A DNA stretch of 64,000 nucleotides, taken from NCBI GenBank assembly GCA_047608075.1, contig JBLKRX010000011.1, positions 1 to 64,000 on the forward strand, in the 5' to 3' direction. The position numbers and the translations under genes are program-made. Below the pieces are notes generated by a model that had not been told where the DNA came from, searched no databases, and was given only the letters and a program-made list of their open reading frames with translations. The stretch is from Ferdinandcohnia humi_A. GTDB taxonomy: Bacteria; Bacillota; Bacilli; Bacillales; Bacillaceae_L. Shown here in pieces: positions 34,827 to 43,316 of the stretch; the stretch's first letter is position 1, and the number at the start of each line of letters is the position of its first letter.

Positions 34827-35771
34827 ATGGTGCATCCAAAGGAAAGAGATTTAAAGGTAAGAGAAATAATTCAGGAAAATAAGAAAACTATTAATTTGAA
34901 CAGTATAACGGAAAAAATTATACCTAAACTTCTGTTTGTTATAGCTATAATTTCAATACTTACAACAATTGGAATCTTACTTACATTAATAACTGAAACG
35001 GTCTATTTTTTTAGAGACGTATCCTTTCTCGAGTTTTTTACAAGCACCAAATTAGATCCATTAGGAGCTAATGCACAATTTGGGATATTACCCTTATTAA
35101 CCGGAACAGTGATCTCTTCAACGATAGCAATGTTAGTTGCGATACCGATTGGTCTAATGTCAGCTATCTATCTCAGTGAATATGCATCTGATAAGGTTAG
35201 GAGAACACTTAAACCGATGTTGGAGGTATTAGCTGGTATACCTACAATTGTATATGGTTTCTTTGCATTTACGTTTGTTACTCCATTATTAAGAACTTTT
35301 GTACCCGGTTTAGAGCCAACAAATATTCTTAGTCCAGGGCTTGTGATGGGAGTTATGATCATTCCTATGATTGCTTCTCTTTCAGAAGATGCAATGAGCT
35401 CAGTCCCAAATACAATGAGAGAAGGAGCTCTAGCCCTTGGTGCAACAAAACTTGAAGTAACATGGCGTGTCGTTATTCCTGCTGCAATATCTGGGATAAT
35501 CGCATCTTTTGTACTAGGAATATCCAGAGCTATAGGTGAAACAATGATTGTAACGATAGCAAGTGGTAGCTCAAAAAATTTCACCTTTGATGTTACTCAA
35601 TCTATGCAAACAATGACAGCGTATATTGTAGAAGTAACAGGTGGAGAGGCAGCAGCTGGTTCAACCTTATACTATAGTCTATATGCAGTTGCAATGACGT
35701 TATTTGTCTTTACGCTGATCATGAATTTACTTGCCCAATATATCTCTAAAAAGTTTAGGGAGGGGTACTAA
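34827..35771 (+). CDS. pstC: Phosphate ABC transporter permease
   Basis: A 314-residue permease with about six membrane helices, first of the two Pst channel subunits. The coupling loop DAMSSVPNTMREGALALGATKLEVTWRVVIPAA is the EAA motif typical of PstC. SD AGAAGGGG upstream. pstA starts 2 bp after its stop. Confidence 0.94.
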   Translation: MVHPKERDLKVREIIQENKKTINLNSITEKIIPKLLFVIAIISILTTIGILLTLITETVYFFRDVSFLEFFTSTKLDPLGANAQFGILPLLTGTVISSTIAMLVAIPIGLMSAIYLSEYASDKVRRTLKPMLEVLAGIPTIVYGFFAFTFVTPLLRTFVPGLEPTNILSPGLVMGVMIIPMIASLSEDAMSSVPNTMREGALALGATKLEVTWRVVIPAAISGIIASFVLGISRAIGETMIVTIASGSSKNFTFDVTQSMQTMTAYIVEVTGGEAAAGSTLYYSLYAVAMTLFVFTLIMNLLAQYISKKFREGY

Positions 35772-35773
35772 CC

Positions 35774-36658
35774 ATGAAATATGTAGATTCAAAGCAGGTA
35801 CAGAAGAATATGAATGCCCGGTTACAAACGAATAGCATCTCTAAATTTCTATTCCTTTTATCTACGTTAGTAGGTCTTGTTGTTCTACTTCTTTTGTTTT
35901 ATCGCGTATTATCTGATGGAATTGGTTGGATTAATTTTGATTTTATAACGAATAAATTATCTACTGATTTTGAAAGAGCAGGGATAATGGGTGCGATTTT
36001 AGGAACATTATGGCTGATGATTGTAGTCGCACCTGTTACGATGTTACTTGGAATTGGAACAGCAATTTACTTAGAGGAGTACGCAAAAAAGGGGAAATTC
36101 CAATCTTTTATTCAAACAAATATTTCTAATTTAGCAGGCGTACCTTCTATTGTATTCGGTATTCTTGGTTTGACAGTTTTTGTTCGATCCATGGGGCTAG
36201 GTAATATCGTATTGGCGGGTGGTCTTACCATGTCGCTTCTCGTACTTCCAATTGTTGTAGTGGCTAGTCAAGAGGCGTTACGAGCTGTACCTCAATTTTT
36301 ACGAGAAGCGTCTTATGGAATGGGAGCAACGAAATGGCAAACGATAAAAAAGGTCGTGCTTCCTGCTGCAATACCTGGCATATTAACAGGGGTTATTCTA
36401 GCTCTATCCAGAGCAATTGGTGAAACAGCTCCACTTGTTGTAATAGGAATTCCAGCATTATTAATTCCGTTTCCAGATAGTATTTTTGATAAATTCACAG
36501 TCTTACCCATGCAGATCTACTATTGGACAATAGACTCAGCATTGGTAGATGAATATGCAAATTTAGCTGCAGCCACAATCGTAATACTCTTACTTATCCT
36601 TTTACTAATGAACTCAATAGCAGTTGTTATCCGAAATAAATTTCAAAAAAGGTATTAA
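35774..36658 (+). CDS. pstA: Phosphate ABC transporter permease
   Basis: A 294-residue membrane protein, partner of PstC. EAA loop: QEALRAVPQFLREASYGMGATKWQTIKKVVLPAA. SD GGGAGGGG before ATG 35774. Its stop TAA is simultaneously the first three bases of a 300-bp dispersed repeat that separates it from pstB, an unusual gap for this operon. Confidence 0.94.
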   Translation: MKYVDSKQVQKNMNARLQTNSISKFLFLLSTLVGLVVLLLLFYRVLSDGIGWINFDFITNKLSTDFERAGIMGAILGTLWLMIVVAPVTMLLGIGTAIYLEEYAKKGKFQSFIQTNISNLAGVPSIVFGILGLTVFVRSMGLGNIVLAGGLTMSLLVLPIVVVASQEALRAVPQFLREASYGMGATKWQTIKKVVLPAAIPGILTGVILALSRAIGETAPLVVIGIPALLIPFPDSIFDKFTVLPMQIYYWTIDSALVDEYANLAAATIVILLLILLLMNSIAVVIRNKFQKRY

Positions 36659-36955
36659 CTTTATTCAGCAGAAGTTCTCTACTTCTATAAGTGCTAGGAT
36701 AAATGCTATAAGAGTATAAATATCAGTGGGGGTGAAAGCCCTTCCTGTATAAAGGTAAAGCCTCCGGCGGATGCCTCGATTTTTCAAAGGAAATTTTTCA
36801 CTCACCAACTGGCATTAAGCCCCATGTGGCAACTGCCAGTAAATGCCCGATTGGTTCAACTAACAATCTGTGGATAAAATCCCCCAGATTGAAGTTTCAC
36901 TTTATCGAGCAAGCTCGAAAAAAATCGGGCGCAAATATGCCAAGGCACATTTGAT
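36656..36955 (+). repeat. Composite dispersed repeat, copy 3 (full length)
   Basis: About 300 bp, the most complete copy, exactly filling the pstA-pstB gap. It runs from TAACTTTATTCAGCAGAAG (TAA being the pstA stop) through GGTAAAGCCTCCGGCGGATG, CAACTGGCATTAAGCCCCAT, CAACTGCCAGTAAA, CCCGATTGGTTCAACTAAC, GAAGTTTCACTTTATCGAGC to AAGGCACATTTGAT, 7 bp before the pstB SD. Strong internal symmetry (TGGCATTAAG..., GAGCAAGCTC) suggests a structured RNA. Confidence 0.85.
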
Positions 36956-36974
36956 ATACTGGAGGAAAAATAAG

Positions 36975-37787
36975 ATGGCAGTTTTAACTGAAAAGGATCA
37001 GAAGATGGGACAAGGATCTTCAAACATAGAAAAGAAAATCGTATATGATACGAAAAATTTAAACTTATGGTATGGGGAAGACCAAGCATTAAAAAACATA
37101 AACCTTCAAATAGCCGAAAATGAAGTGACTGCGATAATTGGTCCTTCCGGTTGCGGTAAATCTACCTATCTTAAAACGTTAAATAGAATGGTTGAATTAA
37201 TTCCGATTGTTCGAACTTCAGGAGAAATTTTGTATCGTGGAAAAAATATTTTTGACAAATCGTATCAGGTTGAAGCATTACGAACGAGTGTAGGAATGGT
37301 GTTTCAGAAGCCAAACCCTTTTCCAAAGTCAATTTATGATAATATCGCATATGGCCCAAGAATTCATGGTATTCGTAATAAAAACCTATTAGATGAAATT
37401 GTTGAAAAGAGTCTACGTGGTGCTGCAATATGGGATGAAGTCAAGGATCGCTTGAAAGAGAACGCATATGGTATGTCTGGTGGACAACAGCAACGACTTT
37501 GTATAGCACGATGCTTAGCTATTGAACCAGATGTAATATTGATGGATGAACCAACCTCAGCACTTGATCCGATTTCTACATTAAAGGTCGAGGATTTGAT
37601 TCAAGATTTAAAGAAGAATTACAGCATAATTATTGTCACACATAATATGCAACAAGCTGCAAGAATTTCAGATAAAACAGCCTTTTTCCTAAGTGGAGAA
37701 GTCATTGAGTTTTCAAATACAAGTAAAATGTTTTCAAACCCAGACAATAAGAAAACAGAAGACTATATCACCGGTCGTTTCGGGTAA
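36975..37787 (+). CDS. pstB: Phosphate ABC transporter ATP-binding protein
   Basis: A 270-residue ATPase. Walker A GPSGCGKST, signature YGMSGGQQQRLCIAR, Walker B DVILMDEPTSALDPIS, switch His in IIVTHNMQQ. It powers PstCA. ATG 36975 has SD GGAGG 9 nt upstream; the frame remains open into the repeat upstream but those residues are not coding. It is one PstB copy rather than the two tandem copies seen in B. subtilis. Confidence 0.94.
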   Translation: MAVLTEKDQKMGQGSSNIEKKIVYDTKNLNLWYGEDQALKNINLQIAENEVTAIIGPSGCGKSTYLKTLNRMVELIPIVRTSGEILYRGKNIFDKSYQVEALRTSVGMVFQKPNPFPKSIYDNIAYGPRIHGIRNKNLLDEIVEKSLRGAAIWDEVKDRLKENAYGMSGGQQQRLCIARCLAIEPDVILMDEPTSALDPISTLKVEDLIQDLKKNYSIIIVTHNMQQAARISDKTAFFLSGEVIEFSNTSKMFSNPDNKKTEDYITGRFG

Positions 37788-37803
37788 AGGAGGGGAAAAG
37801 AGT

Positions 37804-38463
37804 ATGTCAATTCGAGCAATATTTCAGGCAGAACTAGATCGTCTGAAACAAATGATATTAGATTTAGGTAGACAAGCACAAGAAGCAGTTGCAATGGCAA
37901 TCGAAGCTTTAAAAAATCAAGATATAGATAAAGCATTAAAAATCATTGAACATGATATTCAACTAAATCTATTAGAGGAAGAAATTAATGACAAGGCTAT
38001 TTTATTAATTGCACAACAAGCTCCAGTAGCTGTTGATTTACGAAGAGTAATTGTTGTTATTAAAATTTCCTCAGACTTAGAACGAATAGGTGATTTAGCA
38101 GTAAATATTGCAAAATCAGTTATTCGAATTGGATCTAACCAACTAATTAAACCAATTGAAGAAATACCGAGAATAGCTGAGATCGCAAACAAAATGGTAT
38201 TTGATTCTCTTAAAGCATATGACGATGAGGACGTTGAACTCGCAAAAAAGGTTGCTAAGGTTGATGATGAGGTAGATGAAGCCTATGGAAGATTAATTCA
38301 AGAGCTTCTAGAGTTAATGACCCAAAAACCTGACTATATTTCACAAATTACTCAATTGGCTTTTGTTTGTAGATATGTTGAAAGAGTTGCAGACCACTCA
38401 ACAAACATTTCTGAAAGCATCCTCTACCTAGTAAAAGGGAAAAGATATGATCTGAACGAATAA
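37804..38463 (+). CDS. phoU: Phosphate signalling regulator PhoU
   Basis: A 219-residue all-helical PhoU protein with two three-helix repeats, each ending in a metal-binding acidic motif such as SSDLERIGDLAVNIAKS (repeat 1) and VERVADHSTNISES (repeat 2). It couples Pst transport to the phosphate regulatory histidine kinase and limits uptake. SD AAAGGAGGGG upstream of ATG 37804, 16 bp after pstB. Confidence 0.93.
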   Translation: MSIRAIFQAELDRLKQMILDLGRQAQEAVAMAIEALKNQDIDKALKIIEHDIQLNLLEEEINDKAILLIAQQAPVAVDLRRVIVVIKISSDLERIGDLAVNIAKSVIRIGSNQLIKPIEEIPRIAEIANKMVFDSLKAYDDEDVELAKKVAKVDDEVDEAYGRLIQELLELMTQKPDYISQITQLAFVCRYVERVADHSTNISESILYLVKGKRYDLNE

Positions 38464-38570
38464 AGAATACATTTGAATGTCTACGTATATTGTTCATTTA
38501 TTCGGTAATATGTATTGTATATAACTTTATGTTTTAATGGAAAATTATGAACCTAGGAGGTAATTCTTGA

Positions 38571-38726
38571 ATGGTAAAGAAAAATGGAGAGGCCGAATAT
38601 GCAAATAGGAAGATTGATCAGTTCTTTAATGATGAAAGCAATGCGGATTCGCTAGATATAGAACCCCTCTTAAGTAACAATAACCGTTTACTTGTGATTG
38701 AAAATCAAGAAGAAGAGAAGGAATAA
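38571..38726 (+). CDS. Small acidic protein downstream of phoU
   Basis: A 51-residue acidic open reading frame (MVKKNGEAEYANRKIDQFFNDES ... RLLVIENQEEEKE) starting at ATG 38571 with a good SD AGGAGG 10 nt upstream. It lies 107 bp after phoU on the same strand and could be the last gene of the pst unit. No family recognised; real status needs expression evidence. Confidence 0.5.
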   Translation: MVKKNGEAEYANRKIDQFFNDESNADSLDIEPLLSNNNRLLVIENQEEEKE

Positions 38727-38995
38727 TCATATATGAAAGGATTGGTAACACAGGGCTTATAAGATAATTTTAAGAAACAAAAGCGTATGTGCCTTGAAAG
38801 AGAAACGTCAACTAAAATCCGCCACGTCCTGTGACGAACTCAGCACGTCCTTGTGCAAGTCAGACTAGCAGCAAAATGTCGCTCTTTGACTTTTCTTGGC
38901 ACAGTTTGACCTCGTGAAGCTAGACGCTAGCTGAGCGTAGAAAGAACTAATGGAAAGTTATCCAAAACAGTAAATTAATATCGTTTCCTATCACA
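38727..38995. repeat. Intergenic region with a CACGTCC/AAATGTCG repeat
   Basis: About 120 bp (38818-38938) match a second dispersed family: CCACGTCCTGTG, CAGCACGTCCTTGTGCAAGTC, then AAAATGTCGCTCTTTGACTTT and GACCTCG. Related pieces occur at 42828-42897 (AAAATGTCGTTCTTTGACTTT ... GACCTCG) and inverted at 43091-43138. No gene. Confidence 0.6.
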
Positions 38996-38997
38996 GC

Positions 38998-39029
38998 AAA
39001 AAAGCGAGGATCTTATCCCCGCTTTTTCT
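38998..39029 (-). terminator. Terminator of MCP gene
   Basis: AAAAAGCGGGGAT and ATCCTCGCTTTTTT (minus strand) form a long stem ending in a T run, immediately after the MCP stop codon. The same terminator is duplicated at 33495-33517. Confidence 0.85.
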
Positions 39030-39032
39030 ACT

Positions 39033-40808
39033 TTATAGTTTAAATTGACTTACTAATTCATTTAATTCTTCGGCTAATGCAGCAAGATGTTCTGAACTGT
39101 TTGCTACCTCTTGCATTGAACTGCTTGTCTGTTGAATCGATGCTGCTGTTTGTTCAACACCTGCAGCAGCTTCCTCTGATACTGATGCAATATCATCGAT
39201 TGATTTGTTCATTTCCATACTGCTTGTAGTAATCGCAGATAAGTTGTCAGACACTACTTGGATACTACTTACCATCTCGTTTACCGCATTTTTAATTTCG
39301 ATGAAGGTTTCCCCAGTTGTTCTGATTTGACTAGTACCACGTGCTACCTCTTCATAGCCAGTTTGAAGGGATTCGGTTACGTCATTCGATTCTCTTTGGA
39401 TGTTTCCAACGATTCCTGTTATGTCGGTTACAGAAAGGCTTACTTGTTCTGCGAGTTTTCGAACCTCATCGGCCACGACAGCAAATCCTCTTCCATGCTC
39501 ACCAGCACGTGCAGCTTCAATTGCAGCGTTTAGTGCTAATAGATTTGTTTGATCAGCAATGTCTTTAATTACTGAGACAAGTTTCGAAATCTGTTGAGAT
39601 TGTGTATCAAGCTCCTGTACTTTACGAACAGAATCTTGGACAATGCGATCAATTTTTGTCATTTGTTCGATAGAGGAATCCATTAGTCGGTTTCCTTCTT
39701 CTGTCATACCAATGACTTTATTGGAAGAATGATAGATATGTTCACCATTTTTATTGGCCTCTTCCACCTTGCTAGAAAAGGATTCCATTGCTAAAGCCAA
39801 TTCGCTGGCTGTATTTGCTTGATTTTCTGAGCCGATTGATAGCTCTTGCATGGTCGTTGCAACTTGCTGGGATCCTGCTGTTACTTCATTTGCCGATTGT
39901 GTTAACTCTTCACTCTGTGTATTCACAGTTTGGGAGATATCTGAGATTTTTTTAATCATCTCACGAAGGTTAGTGCTCATCGAGTTCATTGCTAGAGCGA
40001 TTCTTCCAATCTCGTCTTTCCCACTGTAGGTAATTTCTTGAACCGATAAGTCCCCATTGGCAATTTGAGTACTTACTTCAACTACACGGTTTAAGTTTCG
40101 AGAAATCATACGACTTATGATTACTGTTAAAGCAACACCTAAAAGTAAAGCAATACCTACTGAGATTAGCAAATTCAATAAAGCTGCAGCTGCACTTGCT
40201 TTCGCATTTTCAACAGCTTCCTGACGTGTCTCGTTAACCGATTCCTTTAATTCATCAAGAAACAAAATGGAATCTTGGCGTAAAGTAGCTGTTTGAGCAT
40301 TCAATATCATAATCGATGATTGTATACCACTATCTAATGTAGGAATGATTTTATCGAAAAAGATTTCATCCATCATTTTGTTATTTTCAGATATCTTTGT
40401 GAATAGTTCTTTTTCTTCCCCAGTATCCATCTGATCTTTCATTTCAGCTTCTATCTTGTTAAAGCTTTCTTGAACCTCTTTATACTCTTCAATTGTCATT
40501 GCATCTTGTTTTTGAATGTAATTCATAATATAGATACTTTTTGAACGAGTAAGTGAGCCCATTTCTGTAATTGAGACTGCACGATTTCCACGACGCTCCA
40601 ATGCATCTATATCATCACCAACATTTTCAAGCAATACAGCTACTAACCCGGAAGCAGCAATAAATAATACGAATGAAATCGCAAATACTAGACCATATTT
40701 CCATCCAATATTTACGTTTCGTAAGCTAAACTTAACATTTTGCTTTGTCTTTTTAATTTTGATTTTACTCTTCTTCTCTCTCTTTTGCCTTTTCTTTATC
40801 TTAAACAT
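39033..40808 (-). CDS. Methyl-accepting chemotaxis protein
   Basis: A 591-residue chemoreceptor. A very Lys-rich N-terminus (about residues 1-25) precedes TM1 (about 38-60), a roughly 140-residue extracellular four-helix sensor (with QRQ... EYKEVQESFNKIEAEMKDQ), TM2, a HAMP domain and the cytoplasmic signalling coiled coil. The hairpin tip is AAIEAARAGEHGRGFAVVADEVRKLAEQ. ATG 40808 follows SD GGGGG by 7 nt. It is downstream of cheX and cheW but a terminator lies between, so it may have a promoter of its own. Confidence 0.9.
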   Translation of the reverse strand: MFKIKKRQKREKKSKIKIKKTKQNVKFSLRNVNIGWKYGLVFAISFVLFIAASGLVAVLLENVGDDIDALERRGNRAVSITEMGSLTRSKSIYIMNYIQKQDAMTIEEYKEVQESFNKIEAEMKDQMDTGEEKELFTKISENNKMMDEIFFDKIIPTLDSGIQSSIMILNAQTATLRQDSILFLDELKESVNETRQEAVENAKASAAAALLNLLISVGIALLLGVALTVIISRMISRNLNRVVEVSTQIANGDLSVQEITYSGKDEIGRIALAMNSMSTNLREMIKKISDISQTVNTQSEELTQSANEVTAGSQQVATTMQELSIGSENQANTASELALAMESFSSKVEEANKNGEHIYHSSNKVIGMTEEGNRLMDSSIEQMTKIDRIVQDSVRKVQELDTQSQQISKLVSVIKDIADQTNLLALNAAIEAARAGEHGRGFAVVADEVRKLAEQVSLSVTDITGIVGNIQRESNDVTESLQTGYEEVARGTSQIRTTGETFIEIKNAVNEMVSSIQVVSDNLSAITTSSMEMNKSIDDIASVSEEAAAGVEQTAASIQQTSSSMQEVANSSEHLAALAEELNELVSQFKL

Positions 40809-40921
40809 GAATGTACCCCCTGTTGTAATATGTAGTAACATGGATCATGTGATTTCTCTCTATCAGATAACTCACTTCATTCACACCCATCATGAAGCTT
40901 CTTATGGCAACCCTTTTCCTA

Positions 40922-40963
40922 AAAAGCAATACCTCCACAAATCGAGTGAAGGTATCCATCTTT
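40922..40963 (-). terminator. Terminator between cheW and MCP genes
   Basis: On the minus strand GGATACCTTCAC and GTGGAGGTATT pair over about 11 bp with two mismatches, followed by GCTTTTTAG. It sits just after the cheW stop and would separate cheX-cheW from the MCP gene unless read through. Confidence 0.65.
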
Positions 40964-40992
40964 TTTTGTTCAATTCGTTTGCTTATGTATAA

Positions 40993-41451
40993 TCAAACAG
41001 TTGCTGCATTTACTGCGTGAATCTCTTCTTCAGCTAGAACATTATGGATATCAAGAAGTAGGATTAGCTTTTCATCTAATTTAGCTACCCCTTTTATATA
41101 GATGTCATTTACATCATTGATCATATCTGGACCAGGCTCAATAATGGAAGAGTCGAGATCCATGACATCTGTTGCCGAATCAACCAGTAGCCCCATCTTT
41201 GCATTATTTTTTTCGACTATTAAAATACGAGTATCACCAGTGTGCGTCGTTTCACCTATGGATAGTCGCTCTTTTAGATCAATAATTGGGATAATATCCC
41301 CACGCAGATTGACTACCCCTTTCACAAAATGTGGTACTTGAGGAATCTGGGTGATTTGCATGACGCGCTCAATGGAGAGAATATCTGAAATACTAAGACC
41401 ATATTCTTGTTCTTTTAGCTTAAATACAATAATCTTTGACATGTCTTCCAT
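40993..41451 (-). CDS. cheW: Chemotaxis coupling protein CheW
   Basis: A 152-residue CheW-like adaptor. It has the double beta-barrel pattern with KIIVFKLKEQEYGLSISDILSIERV, VNLRGDIIPIIDLKERL and KMGLLVDSATDVMDLD. CheW couples chemoreceptors to the CheA kinase. It lies 15 bp after cheX. ATG 41451 with SD AAAGGA. No CheA gene is in the window, so this is an accessory CheW. Confidence 0.9.
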   Translation of the reverse strand: MEDMSKIIVFKLKEQEYGLSISDILSIERVMQITQIPQVPHFVKGVVNLRGDIIPIIDLKERLSIGETTHTGDTRILIVEKNNAKMGLLVDSATDVMDLDSSIIEPGPDMINDVNDIYIKGVAKLDEKLILLLDIHNVLAEEEIHAVNAATV

Positions 41452-41466
41452 CTAAAATTTTCCTTT

Positions 41467-41931
41467 CTATTTATCTAGTACTAGATAAATTTGCATTTCT
41501 CCAATGCTATCAAAAATAATAGGAACTTCTAATGCGTTTGAAAAACCGGATAGCGTTGTATTTCCTTGCATAATCGTAGGTGCGCTAATGTCTGTTTTCA
41601 TCCCATTCTCGGCAATATTTGTCGACAGACTGCCTGCGATCATATTTCCTAACTCACCAGTGAAGGACGATAGCATTTCTCCTTCTAACGGCATCCCAAA
41701 CATCGACTGTCCAATGGAACCGAAAATAGATAGCTCCCCTTTTAATACTAACTTTCCTCGGATGTCCCCCACTAATCCAATAAGAACACCAAAATGTAGA
41801 CTCAATTCTCTTTCTACTAACCTAGGTTTTGTTATTTGATGTTGAATTGGAACGACAGCCCCGATTGCCTTAATTGTTCCGTTGAGCAAATTTTTCACCT
41901 GTTCATTTCTATTATCTACTGTGATTGGCAA
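41467..41931 (-). CDS. cheX: CheX-type chemotaxis phosphatase
   Basis: A 154-residue CheC/CheX/FliY-family protein. The phosphatase motif ExxN is in SFTGELGNMIAGSLS (Glu and Asn), on one long helix, as in CheX, which dephosphorylates CheY-P as a dimer. TTG 41931 is preferred since GAGGAG lies 8 nt upstream; GTG 41940 would abut it. First gene of the cheX-cheW unit, downstream of a c-di-GMP riboswitch. Confidence 0.82.
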   Translation of the reverse strand: MPITVDNRNEQVKNLLNGTIKAIGAVVPIQHQITKPRLVERELSLHFGVLIGLVGDIRGKLVLKGELSIFGSIGQSMFGMPLEGEMLSSFTGELGNMIAGSLSTNIAENGMKTDISAPTIMQGNTTLSGFSNALEVPIIFDSIGEMQIYLVLDK

Positions 41932-41979
41932 GTCTAACACTCCTCAATTCTAACTACTATTGTAAAACTTGGTAGTACC

Positions 41980-42235
41980 GTTTAGTGTGTTCAAAAAAAG
42001 CAGACGAATCAAAAAAAGCAAAAAAATCAAGGAAAGACTGCCTCAATTACAGAACGAGACCTATGCATTGGTTACCTCTGTATATTGCCTTGTGCTGAGG
42101 AATTCACTTCCCTACGTTATCTTATCTAGTAGCTGCAAGCACTCAATCTATGTATTCTTACTGGCTAGAATTTTAAAAAGCTGCTAGATTCGTAGCTTTT
42201 ATTTGGGGACTTTTTGAGCATCCTCAATAAGCAAA
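41980..42235. mobile_element. Possible short IS/MITE relic
   Basis: The ends share an imperfect inverted repeat (TGTTCAAAAAAAGC near 41985 and, inverted, TGCTCAAAAAGTCC near 42224). The inside has no open reading frame. It separates the riboswitch and its hairpin from cheX. Identity is uncertain. Confidence 0.3.
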
Positions 42236-42266
42236 TAACGCAAAGAAAGTTTCTCGATTAGGCAAC

Positions 42267-42297
42267 AAAGGCCATTCATATACTGAATGGCCAAGAA
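42267..42297 (-). terminator. Expression-platform hairpin of c-di-GMP riboswitch
   Basis: GGCCATTCA and TGAATGGCC form a perfect 9-bp stem with a 5-nt loop; on the minus strand it is followed by TTTGTTGCC, a weak T run. It lies about 25 nt beyond the aptamer, the usual place for the terminator. Confidence 0.6.
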
Positions 42298-42319
42298 AAA
42301 GGTAATATAAAATAACCCT

Positions 42320-42405
42320 ATTTTTGGTAACCAGGCGATCATAGTACACAGTACTTTAGACCCTAGGCTTTGCGTCCTACCCTTTCGAATAGTTTGCCTT
42401 TTTCA
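42320..42405 (-). ncRNA. Cyclic-di-GMP-I (GEMM) riboswitch aptamer
   Basis: On the minus strand the conserved elements of the GEMM-I aptamer occur in order: GGCAAAC (42398-42392), a P2 stem closed by a GAAA tetraloop, GACGCAAAGCCTAGGGTCTAA, a P3 stem with loop TGTGT, then GATCGCCTGGTTACC. These match the core that binds c-di-GMP between P2 and P3, including the GACGCAAAGCC block and the tetraloop/receptor. It precedes cheX-cheW (and the MCP gene) and should tie their expression to c-di-GMP, the motile/sessile switch signal. A repeat abuts its 5' side. Confidence 0.93.
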
Positions 42406-42414
42406 AATTCAGTT

Positions 42415-42609
42415 TAACTTTATTCAGCGGAAGTTACCCACTTTTATAAATGGTGGGATGAATACAATATAAGCCTACAATTCAGTCGGGGTTCAAACAC
42501 CGACTAAAAGAAAGGTAATGCCACCGGCGGAAGCCTCAGATTTATTTTAGGAAGTTTTCGAGCAAGCTCGATAAAAATCTGGGCGCAAATACGCCAAGGC
42601 GCATTTGAT
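42415..42609 (+). repeat. Composite dispersed repeat, copy 6
   Basis: About 195 bp: TAACTTTATTCAGCGGAAG, AAATGGTGGGATGAA, TTCAGTCGGGGTT...CACCGACT, GCCACCGGCGGAAGCCTC, GAGCAAGCTCGATAAAAATC, AAGGCGCATTTGAT. The central block with CCCGATTGGTTCA is missing. It lies directly upstream of, and antisense to, the c-di-GMP riboswitch, so it must overlap or replace the promoter region of that transcript. Confidence 0.8.
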
Positions 42610-42827
42610 TTGTACGTCTATTTGGCGATTTTTCAAAGATTCATCTATTTTTTATTTTTCAGAAAACATGACTTATCGCCTAGTCTTAAAGTTTCATTTA
42701 TTACTGAAATAAATTATAACACTTTTGACAGATAATTTGGTATATATCTACAAACTTTTTTTAAATTCGACAGAATACGATATGCGACGGCGCCTTACTC
42801 ACCCCCGACAAGCAAATGTTCTGTTGC

Positions 42828-43145
42828 AAAAATGTCGTTCTTTGACTTTTTCATTGCGACGCGTTTTTGACCTCGAGGGGATAGGCGCTGGAGCTAGTAA
42901 TCAAAAACTAGGATCATGCTTTTAAAATATATCACTTTAAAAATAAAGGCTCTTTTCTAAAAGATTGTTGCTGTTTGCTTTATTCAATAAGCAGCTATTA
43001 CATAGATCTGTGATTTCCACTCCTGACACTCGCTTTCCGCAGACTGTCCGTGAGCCCTTATCGTTAGCTGCGCTCCCGCGGGGTCTCACCTGACTTGCAC
43101 AGGATGTGCTGACGTCTACGTTCGCCACAAGACGTGGTGGTCCTT
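42828..43145. repeat. Two dispersed-repeat segments
   Basis: 42828-42897 matches 38870-38933 in the AAAATGTCG(T/C)TCTTTGAC ... GACCTCG block. 43018-43145 is a GC-rich element (CTCGCTTTCCGCAGAC, GCGCTCCCGCGGGGTCTCACC) of a type widespread in Bacillus intergenic DNA, and its end is the inverted CACGTCC repeat. No coding sequence. Confidence 0.6.
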
Positions 43146-43263
43146 AGTAGACGTTCTTTATCTTTAGCTGGAGTCTCGTGCCATGCGCTCCAATCACCCT
43201 CTTGAAAACGTAACTCTCAACTCAATACAAAAGCAACAAAGTTTGCGAAAACAGCTAAAATAA

Positions 43264-43309
43264 AACACCGTTTCAACTGTTTAGTGCTGTACTAACAGTT
43301 GAAACGGTG
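43264..43309 (-). terminator. Terminator of gal operon
   Basis: ACACCGTTTCAACTGTT and AACAGTTGAAACGGTGT form a perfect 17-bp stem, followed on the minus strand by TTTATTTTAG. It ends galM. Confidence 0.92.
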
Positions 43310-43316
43310 TAATCGA

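Larger units (their letters stand above)
41932..43316. other. Long non-coding region, chemotaxis to galM
   Basis: From left to right it holds: a possible IS relic (41980-42235), a hairpin (42267-42297), a c-di-GMP-I riboswitch (42320-42405), a composite repeat (42415-42609), AT-rich DNA, a CACGTCC/AAATGTCG-type repeat (42828-42897), a GC-rich repeat ending in the inverted copy of that family (43018-43145), and the galM terminator (43264-43309). No protein gene is supported. Confidence 0.7.

Noticed and set aside
36870..36974. N-terminal extension of pstB
   Set aside because: The frame stays open into the dispersed repeat, but the SD and family length place the start at ATG 36975.
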